This document shows positions 21,940 through 33,873 of a DNA stretch of 64,000 nt, one piece after another (the stretch's first letter is position 1; each line of letters starts with the position of its first letter). A model generated the notes under the pieces. The model saw nothing but the letters and a program-made list of their open reading frames with translations. It made no database searches and was not told where the DNA came from. Made by a program: the position numbers and the translations under genes. The stretch is from Conchocele bisecta (Eukaryota; Mollusca; Bivalvia; Lucinida; Thyasiridae), in the NCBI GenBank assembly GCA_029237695.1, contig CM055265.1:115232067-115296066 (forward strand), given 5' to 3'.

Positions 21940-22180
21940 GTACAAATCAGCTCCTATGGAGATGATTCTAAGGTGCTGATGAAGCATGTTTCATTGAAAA
22001 TAATGAAGTAGAACAAAGACAACAGTAGACGACAAATACTATTCCGTGTTCGACGGAATAAACACAGGATCTGTGCACATGAGGAAGAAAACAAAACGCG
22101 AAGACAAATTCCATACATATGCTGGTAAGAGAAATCAAAGTACTGAAAGTACTGACTGGCGTGAGACAAGTAGCCACTTG
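21940..22180. repeat. MITE family I, degraded copy
   Basis: GGAGATGATTCTAAGGTGCT ... CAACAGTAGACGACAA matches one arm of family I (compare 51660-51750); the other arm is not clear. A poly-G tract lies just before it at 21862. Confidence 0.5.
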
Positions 22181-22427
22181 TGAATTTGCATACTGAGAAA
22201 TTCCTTGTTAGAAATATATTCGATGTTGATTATTGGATGTACAATCTGCAAATTTGGAGAACTTGATCAGTTACTGGTGTTTGTAAAATACAGCCTGCTC
22301 TAAACACAAATAGGTTGATGAAGCAAAGGTGCTTTATGTTCGACTAATAAACGAGGTATATTGCAGACGTATTTATTGGGGTAGAACCCAGAATTGAAGT
22401 GGTGATATACGCCTTTATACGGATAAC

Positions 22428-22790
22428 ATAATGTTGAGCATTGCCGTTGCTATTAATAACTTGCTTTCAGTTCACTCGCTGACTTTAAATGTCACCTGAC
22501 TGTTGTTAATTGCGAACGCAAATTGAGACTATTGAGACGTCCCCCGATGAACAGAGAGCCACTTCCGAAAGGGGGCGTCTCAATAACAGCAATTTGTTCT
22601 CTTCAAAAGTAAAGTCGGGCATGCCAACTATTTTACACATAATGTTGAGCATTGTCGCTGCTATTAATAACTTGCTTTCAGTTCTCTCGCTGACTTTAAA
22701 TGTCACCTGACTGTTGTTAATTGCGAACGCAAATTGAGCCTATTGAGACGTCCCCCGATGAACAGAGAGCCACTTCCGAAAGTAGACCCG
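22428..22790. repeat. Direct duplication, period 210 bp
   Basis: ATAATGTTGAGCATTGCCGT..GAGAGCCACTTCCGAAAG occurs at 22429-22570 and again at 22639-22781 with few differences. Includes GAGACGTCCCCCGATGAACA. No gene recognised. Confidence 0.75.
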
Positions 22791-22964
22791 TGCAAACGGC
22801 CAGAATCACCATCCCAATAGCGTGGAGACAGTATGTCTCCCGCCAAAAACACAAGACACTCGTACATGTACATTGAAAAAGAAAATATTGCATTGATAAT
22901 GGTATTGCAAATGTAAATATAAACAAACACGCACGCTTATATATGGAAGCGTCCTGGTGCCCAT

Positions 22965-23320
22965 GCTAAAATATAGTTACTAAGTCCTAATTAGGAGATA
23001 TTATCTCCTAATTAGGAGTTTGTTTCACCTAATTATGAGATAGTAATTCCTAATTAGGATATAATGAGTCTTAATTAGGAGACAGTAACAGATACATTAT
23101 TTTTAGCATCGGCACAGATAGTAAGTCTTAATTAGCTAATTAGGAGACAATAACTCCTAATTAGGAGATAGTACGTTCTAATTAGGATATACTATCTCCT
23201 AATTAAGAGTTACTAAGTCCTAATTAGGAGATACAACATCTAATTATGAATTATTATCTCCTAATTAGGAGGTAGTATCTTATAATTAGGAGTTAGTATC
23301 TCCTAATTAGGAAATAAAAT
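22965..23320. repeat. Palindromic minisatellite with about 15 TAATTA cores
   Basis: Irregular repeats of TCCTAATTAGGAGATA with spacing near 20-25 bp, many being the perfect palindrome TCCTAATTAGGA. See findings for the possible homeodomain-site interpretation. Confidence 0.8.
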
Positions 23321-23373
23321 ATATTTTAACATTGCCACCAGAGCGCAATTTTCTGGGAATCATCAGCGTAATA

Positions 23374-23475
23374 ATTGGCAGAATGTGTCGGTTAGACGCC
23401 ACGTTGCTTAGTTTAAACAAAGGTTAGTTTAAACTAAGCAAAGTGATATCAAACCGACAAATTCCGCCCAATCTA
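23374..23475. repeat. Hairpin MITE
   Basis: Arms TGTGTCGGTTAGACG..GTTGCTTAGTTTAAAC and complement GTTTAAACTAAGCAAAGT..AAACCGACAAATTC, about 100 bp in total. Confidence 0.65.
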
Positions 23476-23549
23476 TTGTCAATGATGCCACAGTAGTGCA
23501 TGCAGTTCTAAGGGAAATTACTCAAGTTTTCCAAGTTTGGTAATCTATT

Positions 23550-23810
23550 TATATAACTGTTCTATTCCGTGGTAAATTGGCGAACAGTGTATGGCAACAA
23601 CGTGATATCCCTATCGTAATTCGGAGTCCAATTTGTACTTTACTATATCGTTTAGAGAAACATACTCCGCAAATAAAGGATTGTTTGCCCCGGGTGAGTA
23701 CGTCGGTGATAACCCGGTGGACTTCGCCTTCACGAAAACTCAGGGTGCACCTGGATCGGGTGAACACATCGTACAACACGGTAGACGGATCTCCCAGCAT
23801 CATTAAAAGA
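23550..23810. other. Unassigned higher-complexity stretch
   Basis: Open in more than one frame on both strands (for example a plus-strand frame containing TSVITRWTSPSRKL and a minus-strand frame containing GEVHRVITDVLTRG), with GC content above its neighbours. I recognise no domain and no flanking splice sites, so I do not call a gene. Confidence 0.3.
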
Positions 23811-23908
23811 CAAAGGATTTTAATTTGTAAAGAATATTAAAAAAATAATATAAGCACAACTTGACTAGTTCGAGAATCATGGCGTATCCCAATAAATGTG
23901 GCTGATAC

Positions 23909-24106
23909 CACAGAGGTCCGAAGTTGTGCTGGGAAAAGTGTACTGAGTCCGAATCGGTGGGCGTCTTAGTCGGTGGGCGTCTTATAAGACGCCCACCGAC
24001 TAAGACGCCACCGTAAGCGCCCCCCGATTCGGATAAGACGCCCACCGACTAAGACGCCCACCGATTCGGACTCAGTACACTTTTCCCAGCACCACTTCGG
24101 ACACCT
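23909..24106. repeat. Hairpin built from GTCGGTGGGCGTCTTA repeats
   Basis: Near-perfect palindrome of about 195 bp with outer arms GTGCTGGGAAAAGTGTACTG and complement. The inner part has repeated GGTGGGCGTCTTA units, two in one orientation and three to four in the other. Confidence 0.75.
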
Positions 24107-24176
24107 GTGGCTGATACTGGAGTAATGGGGCTTATGGAGTTTGCGATCAGTGTAAATCCAGAGCAGCCTATGCATC

Positions 24177-24405
24177 AGGGGGCCATTACACTAAACTTAG
24201 TACGACTAAAATGTTCGTAAGTGCAGATTTAGAATACTCTGTAAATTTCATATGATCAATTTTCATTTATTAAGCATAGGCTGCTCAATAAATGTAACTC
24301 CAATAATTGTCTACAAGAACACAGTGTTAATGTGCAATTTACAGACTATCATAAGTTTGCACTTACGAACAGTTTAGTAGTAAGAAGTTTAGTGAAACGG
24401 GTCCC
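24177..24405. repeat. MITE family A, copy
   Basis: GGGGCCATTACACTAAACTT to AGTTTAGTGAAACGGGTCC; the central hairpin lost most of one arm. A family K fragment (ACTGGAGTAATGGGGCTTAT) lies just before it at 24116-24175. Confidence 0.75.
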
Positions 24406-24445
24406 AGCATAGGATCAGATGCACAGTTCGCCAGTCCATCAATGA

Positions 24446-24565
24446 TTAGATTTGTTGGTGTTTAACTGCCTATCAACAGATACGATCATCTAAGGGCTAA
24501 CGGGTTCGACCCCGTATGTAACCTGCTGCATTGGGGGAAAATCCCAAAATCAAAACTGAATATTT
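24446..24565 (-). repeat. SINE-like retroposon, 3' tail fragment
   Basis: Reverse orientation: TTGGTGTTTAACTGCCTATC and GGGTTCGACCCCGTATGTAA, the complement of the 3' end of the copy at 13925-14325. Confidence 0.65.
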
Positions 24566-24591
24566 ACATAAATGTATTATATATTATATAT

Positions 24592-27500
24592 ATTATATTT
24601 AGCAAAACTAGCGTTACTAAACCAAGTTATTTTTTTGATAATGTTGTGTTTTAATATTTTTTTTTACTTTCTCAGACAGGGGAAAATATATTCAGGACAC
24701 CAATCCAAATCTTCAGTCAAATTCTTTTTTCCTAATAGTCTGGGGGCAAATGCTCAGAATCCGGCACCTGGTGTTAATTTTTATTTATTAGTGGTTTTGT
24801 ATTCGTCTGGGATCCCACTTTCCGAAAAATCCCGGTGCCATTTTTATCGGACACTTTCAAGGTCATTTCAAGGTTATTCAAAATCAAGGTCAAAATCCTT
24901 GTATTTATGCCCTAAAACCAAGGATTTGGATGAGCATGAGCTAAAGTATCAATATCTTCGGTGGTATGCATCACAATAATTAAAAAGCAACTACAATCAA
25001 GGAATCTAACAACAAATATCAAGGTCAATTTCACAGCACTACATTTTCAAGGTCACCGAAGGAAAACGGCAACGTTTTCTTTGTAGTACTGCTATCGCAG
25101 TAAGGTGCACATATATCATTAAGTTATTACCCCAGAAAATATATCTCTAGACATCTGTAAGATAATGTTCTCTTTTTGTTTTTCACCAGCCACATAAAAA
25201 GGGGACTTATTTAGTTTCTTACTAGTGGAGCTCATGATGGACTAGTACATGAATGCCACCCGGGTATGAACATAACGTTGTCGTTATAATAATTCGGGGT
25301 AATCGTCATGAATGTGGCACATCGTGTTAATTTTTCTTCTCGTGGTTATTTTATATTATAACCTTATATGGTTCAGCTTTCAGAAGATTAGGGTACCATT
25401 TCTTTCCAATTAAGTTCAGTATCCTTTCAAGGCCATTGAACATGAAGGCAAACTTGATGATATATATTTTTTTTAAATACAAAAAGTGTCAATATTTTCA
25501 CTGATATTGATAACAAATTTATTTGTGGAATAGAAAAGCAGTCATCAAATGTCAATATCATAGTAGGTCGCGGATGTTGATACTTTTAAATTAAAAATCA
25601 CACTGCATATGATTCGTATTCTTTGTCATAATTCCGCATTTATTAGTCTAAAGACATGTATTTCTAAAGCCAACTATCTTAAGAAATGTACATATGCCCC
25701 CTATGCGATATCAAAGGCGAGCATATTATGGAAGAGTTTCTCCAGTAAGAGTCCAGTATGGGGGCATATCCAAGTTTTACAAACATAATGTCTAATTATG
25801 TAATGTATTTGTATTTCCTTTTGTTAAGTTGAATGCCAGTTAAATGTCATGAAAGTTAAGAATAATGTAGTATTGTATTTATCAAAAGAACAAAAACAGG
25901 ATAAATACCATATATTGGTCATCTACTGAATATGTGTGTCAGGTTTCATTAACTAAAATAACTATTAAAGCACAGGTCTTATGAAATGATAATTTCAATG
26001 TCTGATGCCTCATAACGTTTATATTTACTTACTGTTATATATACCTACTTATTTCTAATAAATGCATATTCGAACGCAGTTCATCATGACTCATGCAGGG
26101 CTATAGGTGATAGTTAATGTATACACGTGTCACGTGTCAACGTGCCATGCTGCTACCATTATGTATTACGCTAGATATACTAGTATGTGTTCATGGGTTC
26201 CTTAGTCTCCTCTCTGTATCTTCTTTTATACTTTTGTTAAGGTCACAACTCTAAGGTCGAACAGCTAAACATATATGATTGTATTCAAGGTTTGTGGTAA
26301 TGTAGTATAATCATTATTATAATGATTATTATTGGTGGGACCGTACTGAGTTACTTCCATACAGGACCCACATTGAGATAGCATCTCCCTCATAATATAT
26401 AACCGTGTCTAATTCTCCGAGTAAAATGATATGTACGAAATCCAAATGATGATGGATTCACTGTTAACCAGAGACCATACTAGAGGATATATCTAGTCAG
26501 CTTCTTTCATGTAATACTATATACTATTAGCAACTTTCATATAAGATATGACAGAAACAATGCATTACAATGCTCTTTAGCTAACACATAATACAGATCA
26601 GCACTTATCTACACATTTCTTAGCTTTCATTATCATAATGATATCAGATCATGTATATTTTCTAATGTATACTGGCTACCACTAGCCTGTTGTGCCACCG
26701 GAATATGCGCACGAATCGTTTATTGCATAAACCATGATGGCTCATGATAACAACCAGACGAGCAATATGAAAATACAGGCATGATGACAGATAATGGACA
26801 CGATTAGCACATTGTATGACATATAAGCATGAATTGTATACATTCTCCGCTGTAACGAATATCATAGAAGAACATGGCCAAGCCCATAATCAGATCTGAA
26901 TACAGAGAATTCTGACATATTCTCTTACTATTATAATATAAGCTTATACAAATAGCATATATATAATGGTTAAGTGTGTCGTTAAAATGCTGTCCTCCTA
27001 CCATGCGAATTTTATAGTATTAACATGTTGACATTATTTACGGTCCATATGGTTTACTGCTTTCTATTATACACTTAATAATAAACATGCGATGCGTGTG
27101 ACCTTCTTTATGAGGAAACTTATCATTACTGGAAGGATTAAATTACTTAAAATAACCAGTGTCAAACTCGCTAACTGACTTCTAAAACATTCATAGGATA
27201 TGCAAATATCATTCTCGGAATTGTTCTACTTTTCTGAATTCAGTGTATGCATCAGATTCAGCTTAACACGAATATTAATTTCATATTGTGCAAAAGATGA
27301 TTTCGTTATAACTATGTATACTATAGTTTTGTATATACGGTAAATATTGTATTGATGAAAACTTATATAGTCCATGCAGGCTTCATGAATAACATCACCT
27401 TCAAAAGTGCTATAGAACTCTACATGCCATTCATAAGCAGAGCCGTATAACCAAAATATATTTAATATGTTCGAAAATCTGTGTAAATATTCAAATTAAG

Positions 27501-28556
27501 TCATATCCTTGTGCAGCAGGTTCACACATTAAGTAGCATGCATGTATAAATAGTGTAAACCCTCATCGAGTATGTGACGTAATTTGCATATGTTACTTCG
27601 CATAATGCTGTATTCTTTGATACCGAATACATGTATGTGGGTAAATCACACTATGTTCGAACAAATGTGTATACACTTCCAAGTATGCAATATATGTGAG
27701 GTATGTATACTTGACTAGCAAACCATGACAACTCATTGAATATTTGACACATATATTTCTGGGTGTACTGTTAGAATTGTTGATATTGAAACATTGATTA
27801 AAGCATCCACATGAAGTTCACTATTTGACTTTTTCACTGGTCTATACTTGGTAAATCGTTTTATTTTGGTGGCCATTTTGAAAGTAAACATGATTCCCGT
27901 GAGTATTATGTCGTTGCTAGCAAAGACATTATTATCAATAGCACATCAGGTTGGCTTATTTCACTTTCTTGAGCAAAGTAATGGATGTGTGCACTGGCAT
28001 CATTACCTGTATTCATAAGAAAAGGCAGTTTGGCGGCCATTTTGAAATGTAAATATGGTAGAGCATAAGAAACGGCATCGCTACATTTTTTATACGATAA
28101 TTTTAACTACAAATGTATGTATATATACATGAAATTACGCTCATACGTGTCTTACATACCAGCCTATTTGAAAACGTAGCTTTTTGGCGGCCATCTTGAA
28201 AACATAACCGCCATGCATTGAAAATATGTGTGTCTTTCTGCTAGTAAACACAGAATATGAAAATTAGCCTATCCATATCATTATTCGGACACCAAGCACG
28301 CATGAAGTTCAATGACCTTGAAATAACATTGACCATGGTTTGAAAAAATGGCACCCGGATTTTTTGGAAACCTTATACATTCAAGTTTATAAAATCATCG
28401 GGTGCCAAAAATTAACATGAGGTGCCGGATTCGTGTACGTATAGGTACATTTGCCCCAGGACTATAACTCAATATCCCACTTCCCCGCCTAATATCATCT
28501 GAGACACAGTACCGTGTCTTTAAAGGTACTGAGTTAATTAGTTTTGCTAAATATAG
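24592..28556. mobile_element. ~4-kb DNA transposon-like element with long degenerate TIRs
   Basis: Left end TATTTAGCAAAACTAGCGTT, right end ...TAGTTTTGCTAAATA inverted. Homology between the arms continues for about 400 bp on each side: GGGGCAAATGCTCAGAATCC and GGTGTTAATTTTTATT on the left match complements near 28440 and 28410 on the right, as do TTCAAGGTCATTTC/GAAATAACATTGACC. The interior is AT-rich, contains diverged tandem pieces with GGCGGCCATTTTGAAA (27870, 28032, 28187), and shows no transposase frame. It is a nonautonomous or decayed TIR element; superfamily unknown. Confidence 0.55.
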
Positions 28557-28723
28557 AATTCATATGTCTTACTGATGTGTTGACTTAGTAGCCACGTGCC
28601 TTGCATTTACTAGACACTATGTCACCAACTACGTCACCGATGACATTCAGTTCTGGTATTTTCGGTTATTTCTTATGACCATGCGCGTATATTGTTGTTA
28701 ATATGGCGATTATATAAAAGTGC
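28557..28723. other. Unassigned spacer
   Basis: Short unique-looking sequence between two repeats; nothing recognised. Confidence 0.3.
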
Positions 28724-28862
28724 AGGCCCGTAGCCAGACCTGTTTGAAGGGGGGACGTTTCGAAGGCCCAAGGGGCCTGAGATATCTAGGGGGTCTAAAA
28801 AAGTGGACCTCGAGGCTAAAAAAGTGGACCTCGAGACTGGGCGGGGGGGGGGGGGGGGTCGC
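28724..28862. repeat. GTAGCCAG-type hAT-like MITE, one end
   Basis: Starts GCCCGTAGCCAGACCTGTTT, contains a 20-bp direct repeat CTAAAAAAGTGGACCTCGAG twice, and ends in a poly-G tract. The opposite inverted end is not evident. Confidence 0.45.
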
Positions 28863-29407
28863 CCGTGCATTCGTGCAATGCTGACCATATTTTGATTTTG
28901 TAATGAAGCTTTTGGAGCATTTCAAACAAAAACAAGTTTATCTGTTTGTTTCATCTGCAGCCAACCGGTAGTCAGCGGTAACGTGAGGAAGTATGTCAAT
29001 GCTCGCGGTTTTTTCTATAGATGGGAGAAAGAACTGTGTCACTACTAGTGTTTTTTTTCCCCAGATACTGCCAAGTTAAACTGAGCATGGAATTTCCTGG
29101 ACTTAATATGCAAATGAGATAATTAACCGACAAATGCATGTTTATGACCAATAACAAGTTGCGACTTAATCATACAATATCCAGTGATATATCTGTTTAT
29201 TATACATGTTTATTTGGAGGTACCATCTGGTGGTACCATCTGAGACACCCTAGCTTAGGCTCCTCAAACCCTAGCTACACTAATTCGCCTCCGATATGTT
29301 ATCTACGGCTACAATTTGACCCATTAGAAAATGTGAGCAACCGAAGTGCATACCCAAACCTGTTGCATGTAGGTAAAAGTATAGTAAACTGTATATGTTA
29401 TACCTTT

Positions 29408-29915
29408 AAAGGTACATTCTCACAACATTTTCTTTATAGGAATTAAATAATGTGTATAATTGTGCCACTATTCCACCAGTTCTGAACATTACGAGTGGCC
29501 GCTACGCAGGTATAATCATTTAGTAATATTTATTTTACTGATAGTGACGCGCGTTGGTATCAGCTAGGTTATTTTCATATGTACATGAGGCATGGTATGT
29601 TTTAATTATTTATACTAATTAAATTCGTCACCTGAAAAAATAATGTTTTCGACAGATTATAAAGTATGGTCATTGTACATCAAAAAATAAATACAGAGTA
29701 TAAATAGTAATGTCCTTTAACATTTTATGGAAACGCGGTTATCTCCCCCGATATCAGTGTGGAAAGTTACGTTCAGTGATATAAAATGTATAATGATGCC
29801 AGTCAATACGTGGGGTAATGGTGAATGAATGTTTATTTTGCTAGAAACTGTCTCAGTTGATGTCTCTGATATAAAGAACAGTTTCTGCTTACTGAGTGGG
29901 CATGTACCTTTAAAC
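29408..29915. repeat. MITE family B, complete uninterrupted copy
   Basis: About 508 bp with inverted ends TAAAGGTACATTCTCACAAC and GAGTGGGCATGTACCTTTA. Serves as the reference empty version for the interrupted copies at 4183-4992 and 54284-55846. Confidence 0.8.
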
Positions 29916-30477
29916 AAATAATCTTTGATGTAGAACTAGAAAATTGCCAAAAATAATAGAACAGGGAAATAATTTCCCATGGGAGCCATCTTTTCTCTAT
30001 TTGTTGTTCAACATTCAACATAGCGAAATGAAGGTTTCAAATTTACAAGATATATATACATGTAAATGTCAGATAAACACAGTGACACGCTAAACTAACC
30101 AATTTCTGTAAGTGTATGTTCTTTATTAATAATTTATTGATACAATTGTTCACAGTTTTATATCGCTAACATATCAAACATGCCCGGATAACCGATTGCC
30201 AAAATCACTCTTCCATGCGTTACATTAAAGAGATGGGTGTTAAATTGCTACCCTCGCGAGAGGTATGGAACGGGGTAGCAATTTTGTTTTTACTCAAACC
30301 CTAATTTGGCCTAAAACTGCCAGTCGTGATCCCAAATGGCAGTTTTCTTAAACCATGTTTTTGTGTAGCATACTGCGTTATAGTGTTCGGACCAAGAAGA
30401 TTGCATTTTCATTTTTGCTGAAACATTGATGTTGTGTTGTCTGTGTGTGTGTGGGGTGAGGGGGTGGGGGGGGGGGG
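29916..30477. other. Unassigned stretch with two small palindromes
   Basis: No gene. ATTGCTACCCTCGCGAGAGG..GGGTAGCAAT (about 30246-30284) and AAAACTGCCA..TGGCAGTTTT (about 30313-30350) form adjacent hairpins. Confidence 0.4.
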
Positions 30478-30775
30478 GGCAGTGGCGATCCAGGATTTCA
30501 CCAAGGGGGGTGGGGGCACATGGAACTTGAACGCGGTATGCTCGTTCGTCGACTGAGCGGTGCCATGGAGTTGGCTAGGGGGTCGGGGGCATGCCCCGAC
30601 GAAATCCCCCCGAAAAAAAATTTGAATTGAGGAAGCCATTTCCTGCATTCTACGCTCAATATTTCGTAAAAAAAAAAAAATAGAAATCGGCATTTCTGAA
30701 GGGGGAGGGCCCGGGCCCCCGGGCCCCCCCGGCCCCCCGGCTCCCCCCCCCCCCCCCCCTGAATCCGCCACTGGG
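30478..30775. repeat. GGCGATCCAGG hAT-like MITE
   Basis: Inverted ends AGTGGCGATCCAGGATTTCA and ...TGAATCCGCCACTG, with poly-G just outside and a poly-C tract just inside the right end. Confidence 0.55.
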
Positions 30776-31626
30776 GGGGTGGATGGTTTTGTACTTAGCA
30801 GGTATCATGATGCAAAGTATTAAATTCCAAGCCCGTTTGACATTATATTTTTACCACTAGCAATTTCGGCAATGTCCGTGATTTACGACGACTGTCGAAA
30901 ACTGGGTCTCACTAAATGGCGTAATGGGGATAATGGTGAGGATAATGGGGATAAGTTTGAGAATGGGGCGTAATGGTGATTATTGTGGTGGATACTGGTG
31001 GATAATGGTAGATTTAAAAGCAAATTAATGTATATCCAGTATATTAATAACACAATATATGCATAAGTAGTTCATATATGCCAGATATGACAACTTGTAT
31101 TTCTTTACTTTGGCGTAATGGCTAATTCCACACCGGCGTAATGGGTCCGTAATTTCCCCAATTTTAATTTATGACACCCAGGGGCGGGTTTATACACATA
31201 GATATCTGAAATGGGTGGAACATGGGAAAATCAACACATTATCCATCTGATGCGCGCCTGTACTATTAAGTTGTATTTATTGCCTTAAATCCGCCGCATG
31301 GAAACCGCGATTTCCTATTGCGACCCTTTGCCATTGTCCTGTTTGATGTTAATCTAACACTTTTTCAATGTAACACAAGTCAGTACACGTACGAAATGTA
31401 AAAATAACATATATGTTTAAACACAATCAAATCTTAATTCTGAGAATATATATCTATCTATCTCTTAATACTGCTGCACACCCTCACGGGTAATTTCGAG
31501 CAGTTGCGCGCCTGTGTCCAATTAATAGAAATATTAAGGTTTAAAAGAATAAGACAAGTGGAGTACTGTGATAGCATATTAAAATATGTGTGTAAGTGGA
31601 GGGTAAAATCAGGTTAAAACATCATT

Positions 31627-33240
31627 TCAGGATTTAAGGTTTGGGATGTGTGATGCGACTAACCGCAAATTTGAATTTCTCCAAATATTGCGTCAGTGCA
31701 ACATCATGTGGTAGTGCTGCGACCTGCGCTCATCCAGATACCTCCATCCTAACCTGTCAAGCATCGTAGTGACACTGGAGTAGCTCGAATAGTCGTTCAG
31801 AACCCACCTGGCTGACCGCCTTTGAACCATTTCAAGTTGGTTGATGTTGTATTGTGTGTGGGGATCCCAAACGGCACTGGCATACTCAACTTGGGGACGG
31901 ACAAGGGCTTTATAAGCGTGCTCCCTGATTTTGGGACTGCTTGTCTTAATGTTCCTTTTCAGGAACCCCAGTGTGCGATTGGCATTGCCAGTAATTCGAT
32001 TGACGTGTGTATTCCACGAGCAGTTGTTGGCAAGGTCAACGCTGAGATAGCGAGCACTGTTGACTGTCTGAAGCACTTGTCCGTGAAGTCTGTATATGCT
32101 AGGGAAAGGGGTTCGAGCCTTTGTGACCTGTATGACCTGGCACTTCGAGGGATTAAAAATCATATCCCATCGAGTTGACCAGTCTCCCATAGTGGTTAGG
32201 TCGGCTTGCAGTGTCATATTGTCTGTAGTTTTGTCATTTTGGGTCAAATAGGCTGCTGTATCATCTGCAAAGAGCCGTACTTGTGTGATAATAATTTCGG
32301 GCAGATCGTTAATGTACACCAAAAATAGTATGGGACCATGGACAGAACCCTGAGGTACGCTCGAGGTGACAGGTATGGTATCTGATATCTCGCCTGCTAG
32401 TACAACTGTCTGCTGTCGTCCACTCAGAAACGCTCGTATCCATGCAAATGTATATCCTCGAATACCATATTTGTGTAGTTTGTAGAGCAACTTCTCGTGG
32501 GACACCATGTCAAAAGCCTGGCTAAAATCAAGGAGCACTAGATCTGTTTGCTTACCTGTGCTGGTGTTTTTGGCCAGATCTTCTACTAACATGGCTAGCT
32601 GGGTCTCACAGGATCTACGCTCTCTGAAGCCGTGCTGTAGATCATACATCAAGCCATTGTATTGTAATCCATGTGTCTGACTACATTGGAAGCAACCACA
32701 TGCTCCAGGACCTTACATAAAATACAGGTAAGTGATATTGGGCGGTAGTTCGCTGCTGTTGACTTATCACCTTTCTTGTACAACGGTGCAACATTTGCGG
32801 AGGTCCAGTCCGTCGGTACTTGTCCTGTTTTAATTGATAAGGTGTATATTATCTTAAGGACTGGTGCAATCTGTTCACGTAGCTCTCGAAGTACAAGTGG
32901 TTTAATTGTGTCCGGTCCTGCCACCTTGGTTGGGTTGAGTTCTTTTAGTAGTTTGAGTATACCGTTGGTAGATAGAATGATGTCAGACATGAAGGAGTTC
33001 ATGTTTACATACGTTGAGGGTGATTTTGTGGCATCTATGTTGGAGTTGTCTATGTGGTTCTGTATACTTACCTGGCATCGTTGTGACAGCATGAGAGGTG
33101 ACTTAGGAGTGAAAACGGACTGAAATTGAGAATTTAGAATATTTGCCTTTGCGGTTGTGTCAGTTACCAGTTTGTCATCTGAGTTGAGTGTGGCGATGCC
33201 TTGATTATCTTCTCTTGAGTTTTTGAGGAATGAGAATATC
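31627..33240 (-). pseudogene. Non-LTR retrotransposon reverse transcriptase (Jockey/CR1-like), truncated and frameshifted
   Basis: Two minus-strand frames, about 33240-32649 and 32652-31693, cover consecutive parts of one reverse transcriptase, so a frameshift lies near 32650. Recognisable landmarks in order are GPDTIKPLVLRELREQIAPV, PLYKKGDKSTAANYRPISL, LQHGFRERRSCETQL, LVLLDFSQAFDMVSHEKLL, the PQGSVHGPILFLVYINDLPE block and the catalytic box LFADDTAAYL, then CQVIQVTKAR and the thumb-like LGFLKRN. A stop at 31693 is followed by more related-looking codons. The 5' endonuclease region and the 3' end are absent: the 5' edge stops abruptly at CCATTATCC minisatellite units near 33240. The copy is dead and enclosed by Mutator-like element 1. 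Confidence 0.9.
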
Positions 33241-33830
33241 CCCATTATCCATATTATATTATCATGTACGCCACTATATATATATTATCCACCATTATCC
33301 ACTCGTATACAACATGATATATTTAAAAAAAACGTTATTCTTTCCAATCGCCGGTTTATATGTTGCGACAGCTGTATCCATATGTGGAAAATATTATAAT
33401 TATGTTGGCTACCAGTATTCAAAATAACATTATAAAATAAATACTGTTATTCAACATTAAATATGCAAACCGAAAGTTCAACAACGCCACCAGCATCAAT
33501 AATGGTATACAAGAATCACCATTATCCATAATATAGTACCATAATCCACTATTATCCACCATTATCCCCCATTATCCACCATTATCCACCATTATCCACC
33601 AGTATTCACCATTATCCACCATTATCCCCCATTATCCCCCATTATCCACCATTATCCACCAGTATTCACCATTATCCACCATTATCCACCATTATCCCCC
33701 AGTATTCACCATTATCCACCATTATCCACCATTATCCACCATTATCCCCCATTATCCACCATTATCCACCATTATCCCCCAGTATTCATCATTATCCACC
33801 ATTATCCACAATTACGCCACATTCTCCAAA
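33240..33830. repeat. CCACCATTAT minisatellite
   Basis: Imperfect 10-bp units CCACCATTAT / CCCCATTATC / CACCAGTATT, densest at 33528-33830. A shorter inverted counterpart with GGATAATGGTG units lies at 30920-31020, so the two arrays form the subterminal regions of Mutator-like element 1. Confidence 0.85.
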
Positions 33831-33873
33831 AATTCTACCATTACGCCATTTAGTGACACCGCCGAAAACTTAC

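Larger units (their letters stand above)
30904..33861. mobile_element. Mutator-like nonautonomous element 1 with 9-bp target duplication
   Basis: 2.96 kb. Left end GGGTCTCACTAAATGGCG, right end inverted CGGTGTCACTAAATGGCG. Direct repeats TCGAAAACT (30895-30903) and CCGAAAACT (33862-33870) flank it, 8 of 9 identical. Just inside each end are inverted arrays of GGTGGATAATGG-type units (about 30920-31020 and 33240-33830). The interior carries a broken reverse transcriptase. A 9-bp duplication is typical of Mutator elements; element 2 at 34887-37272 shares the terminal GGTCTCACTAAA. Confidence 0.65.

Noticed and set aside
22965..23320. CRISPR-like array
   Set aside because: Repeats are short, irregular and palindromic, spacers are not unique or of uniform length, and the genome is eukaryotic.
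24572..24979. 135-codon plus-strand open stretch
   Set aside because: It lies in the long degenerate TIR of the 24592-28556 element; the inverted arm near 28.4 kb has no matching frame.
27860..28215. YY1-like sites in GGCGGCCATTTTG repeats
   Set aside because: The core reads ATGGCCGCC rather than the ATGGCGGC preferred by YY1, so the resemblance is weak.
31822..33123. Plus-strand open stretches of 115-118 codons
   Set aside because: They are shadows opposite the minus-strand reverse transcriptase.
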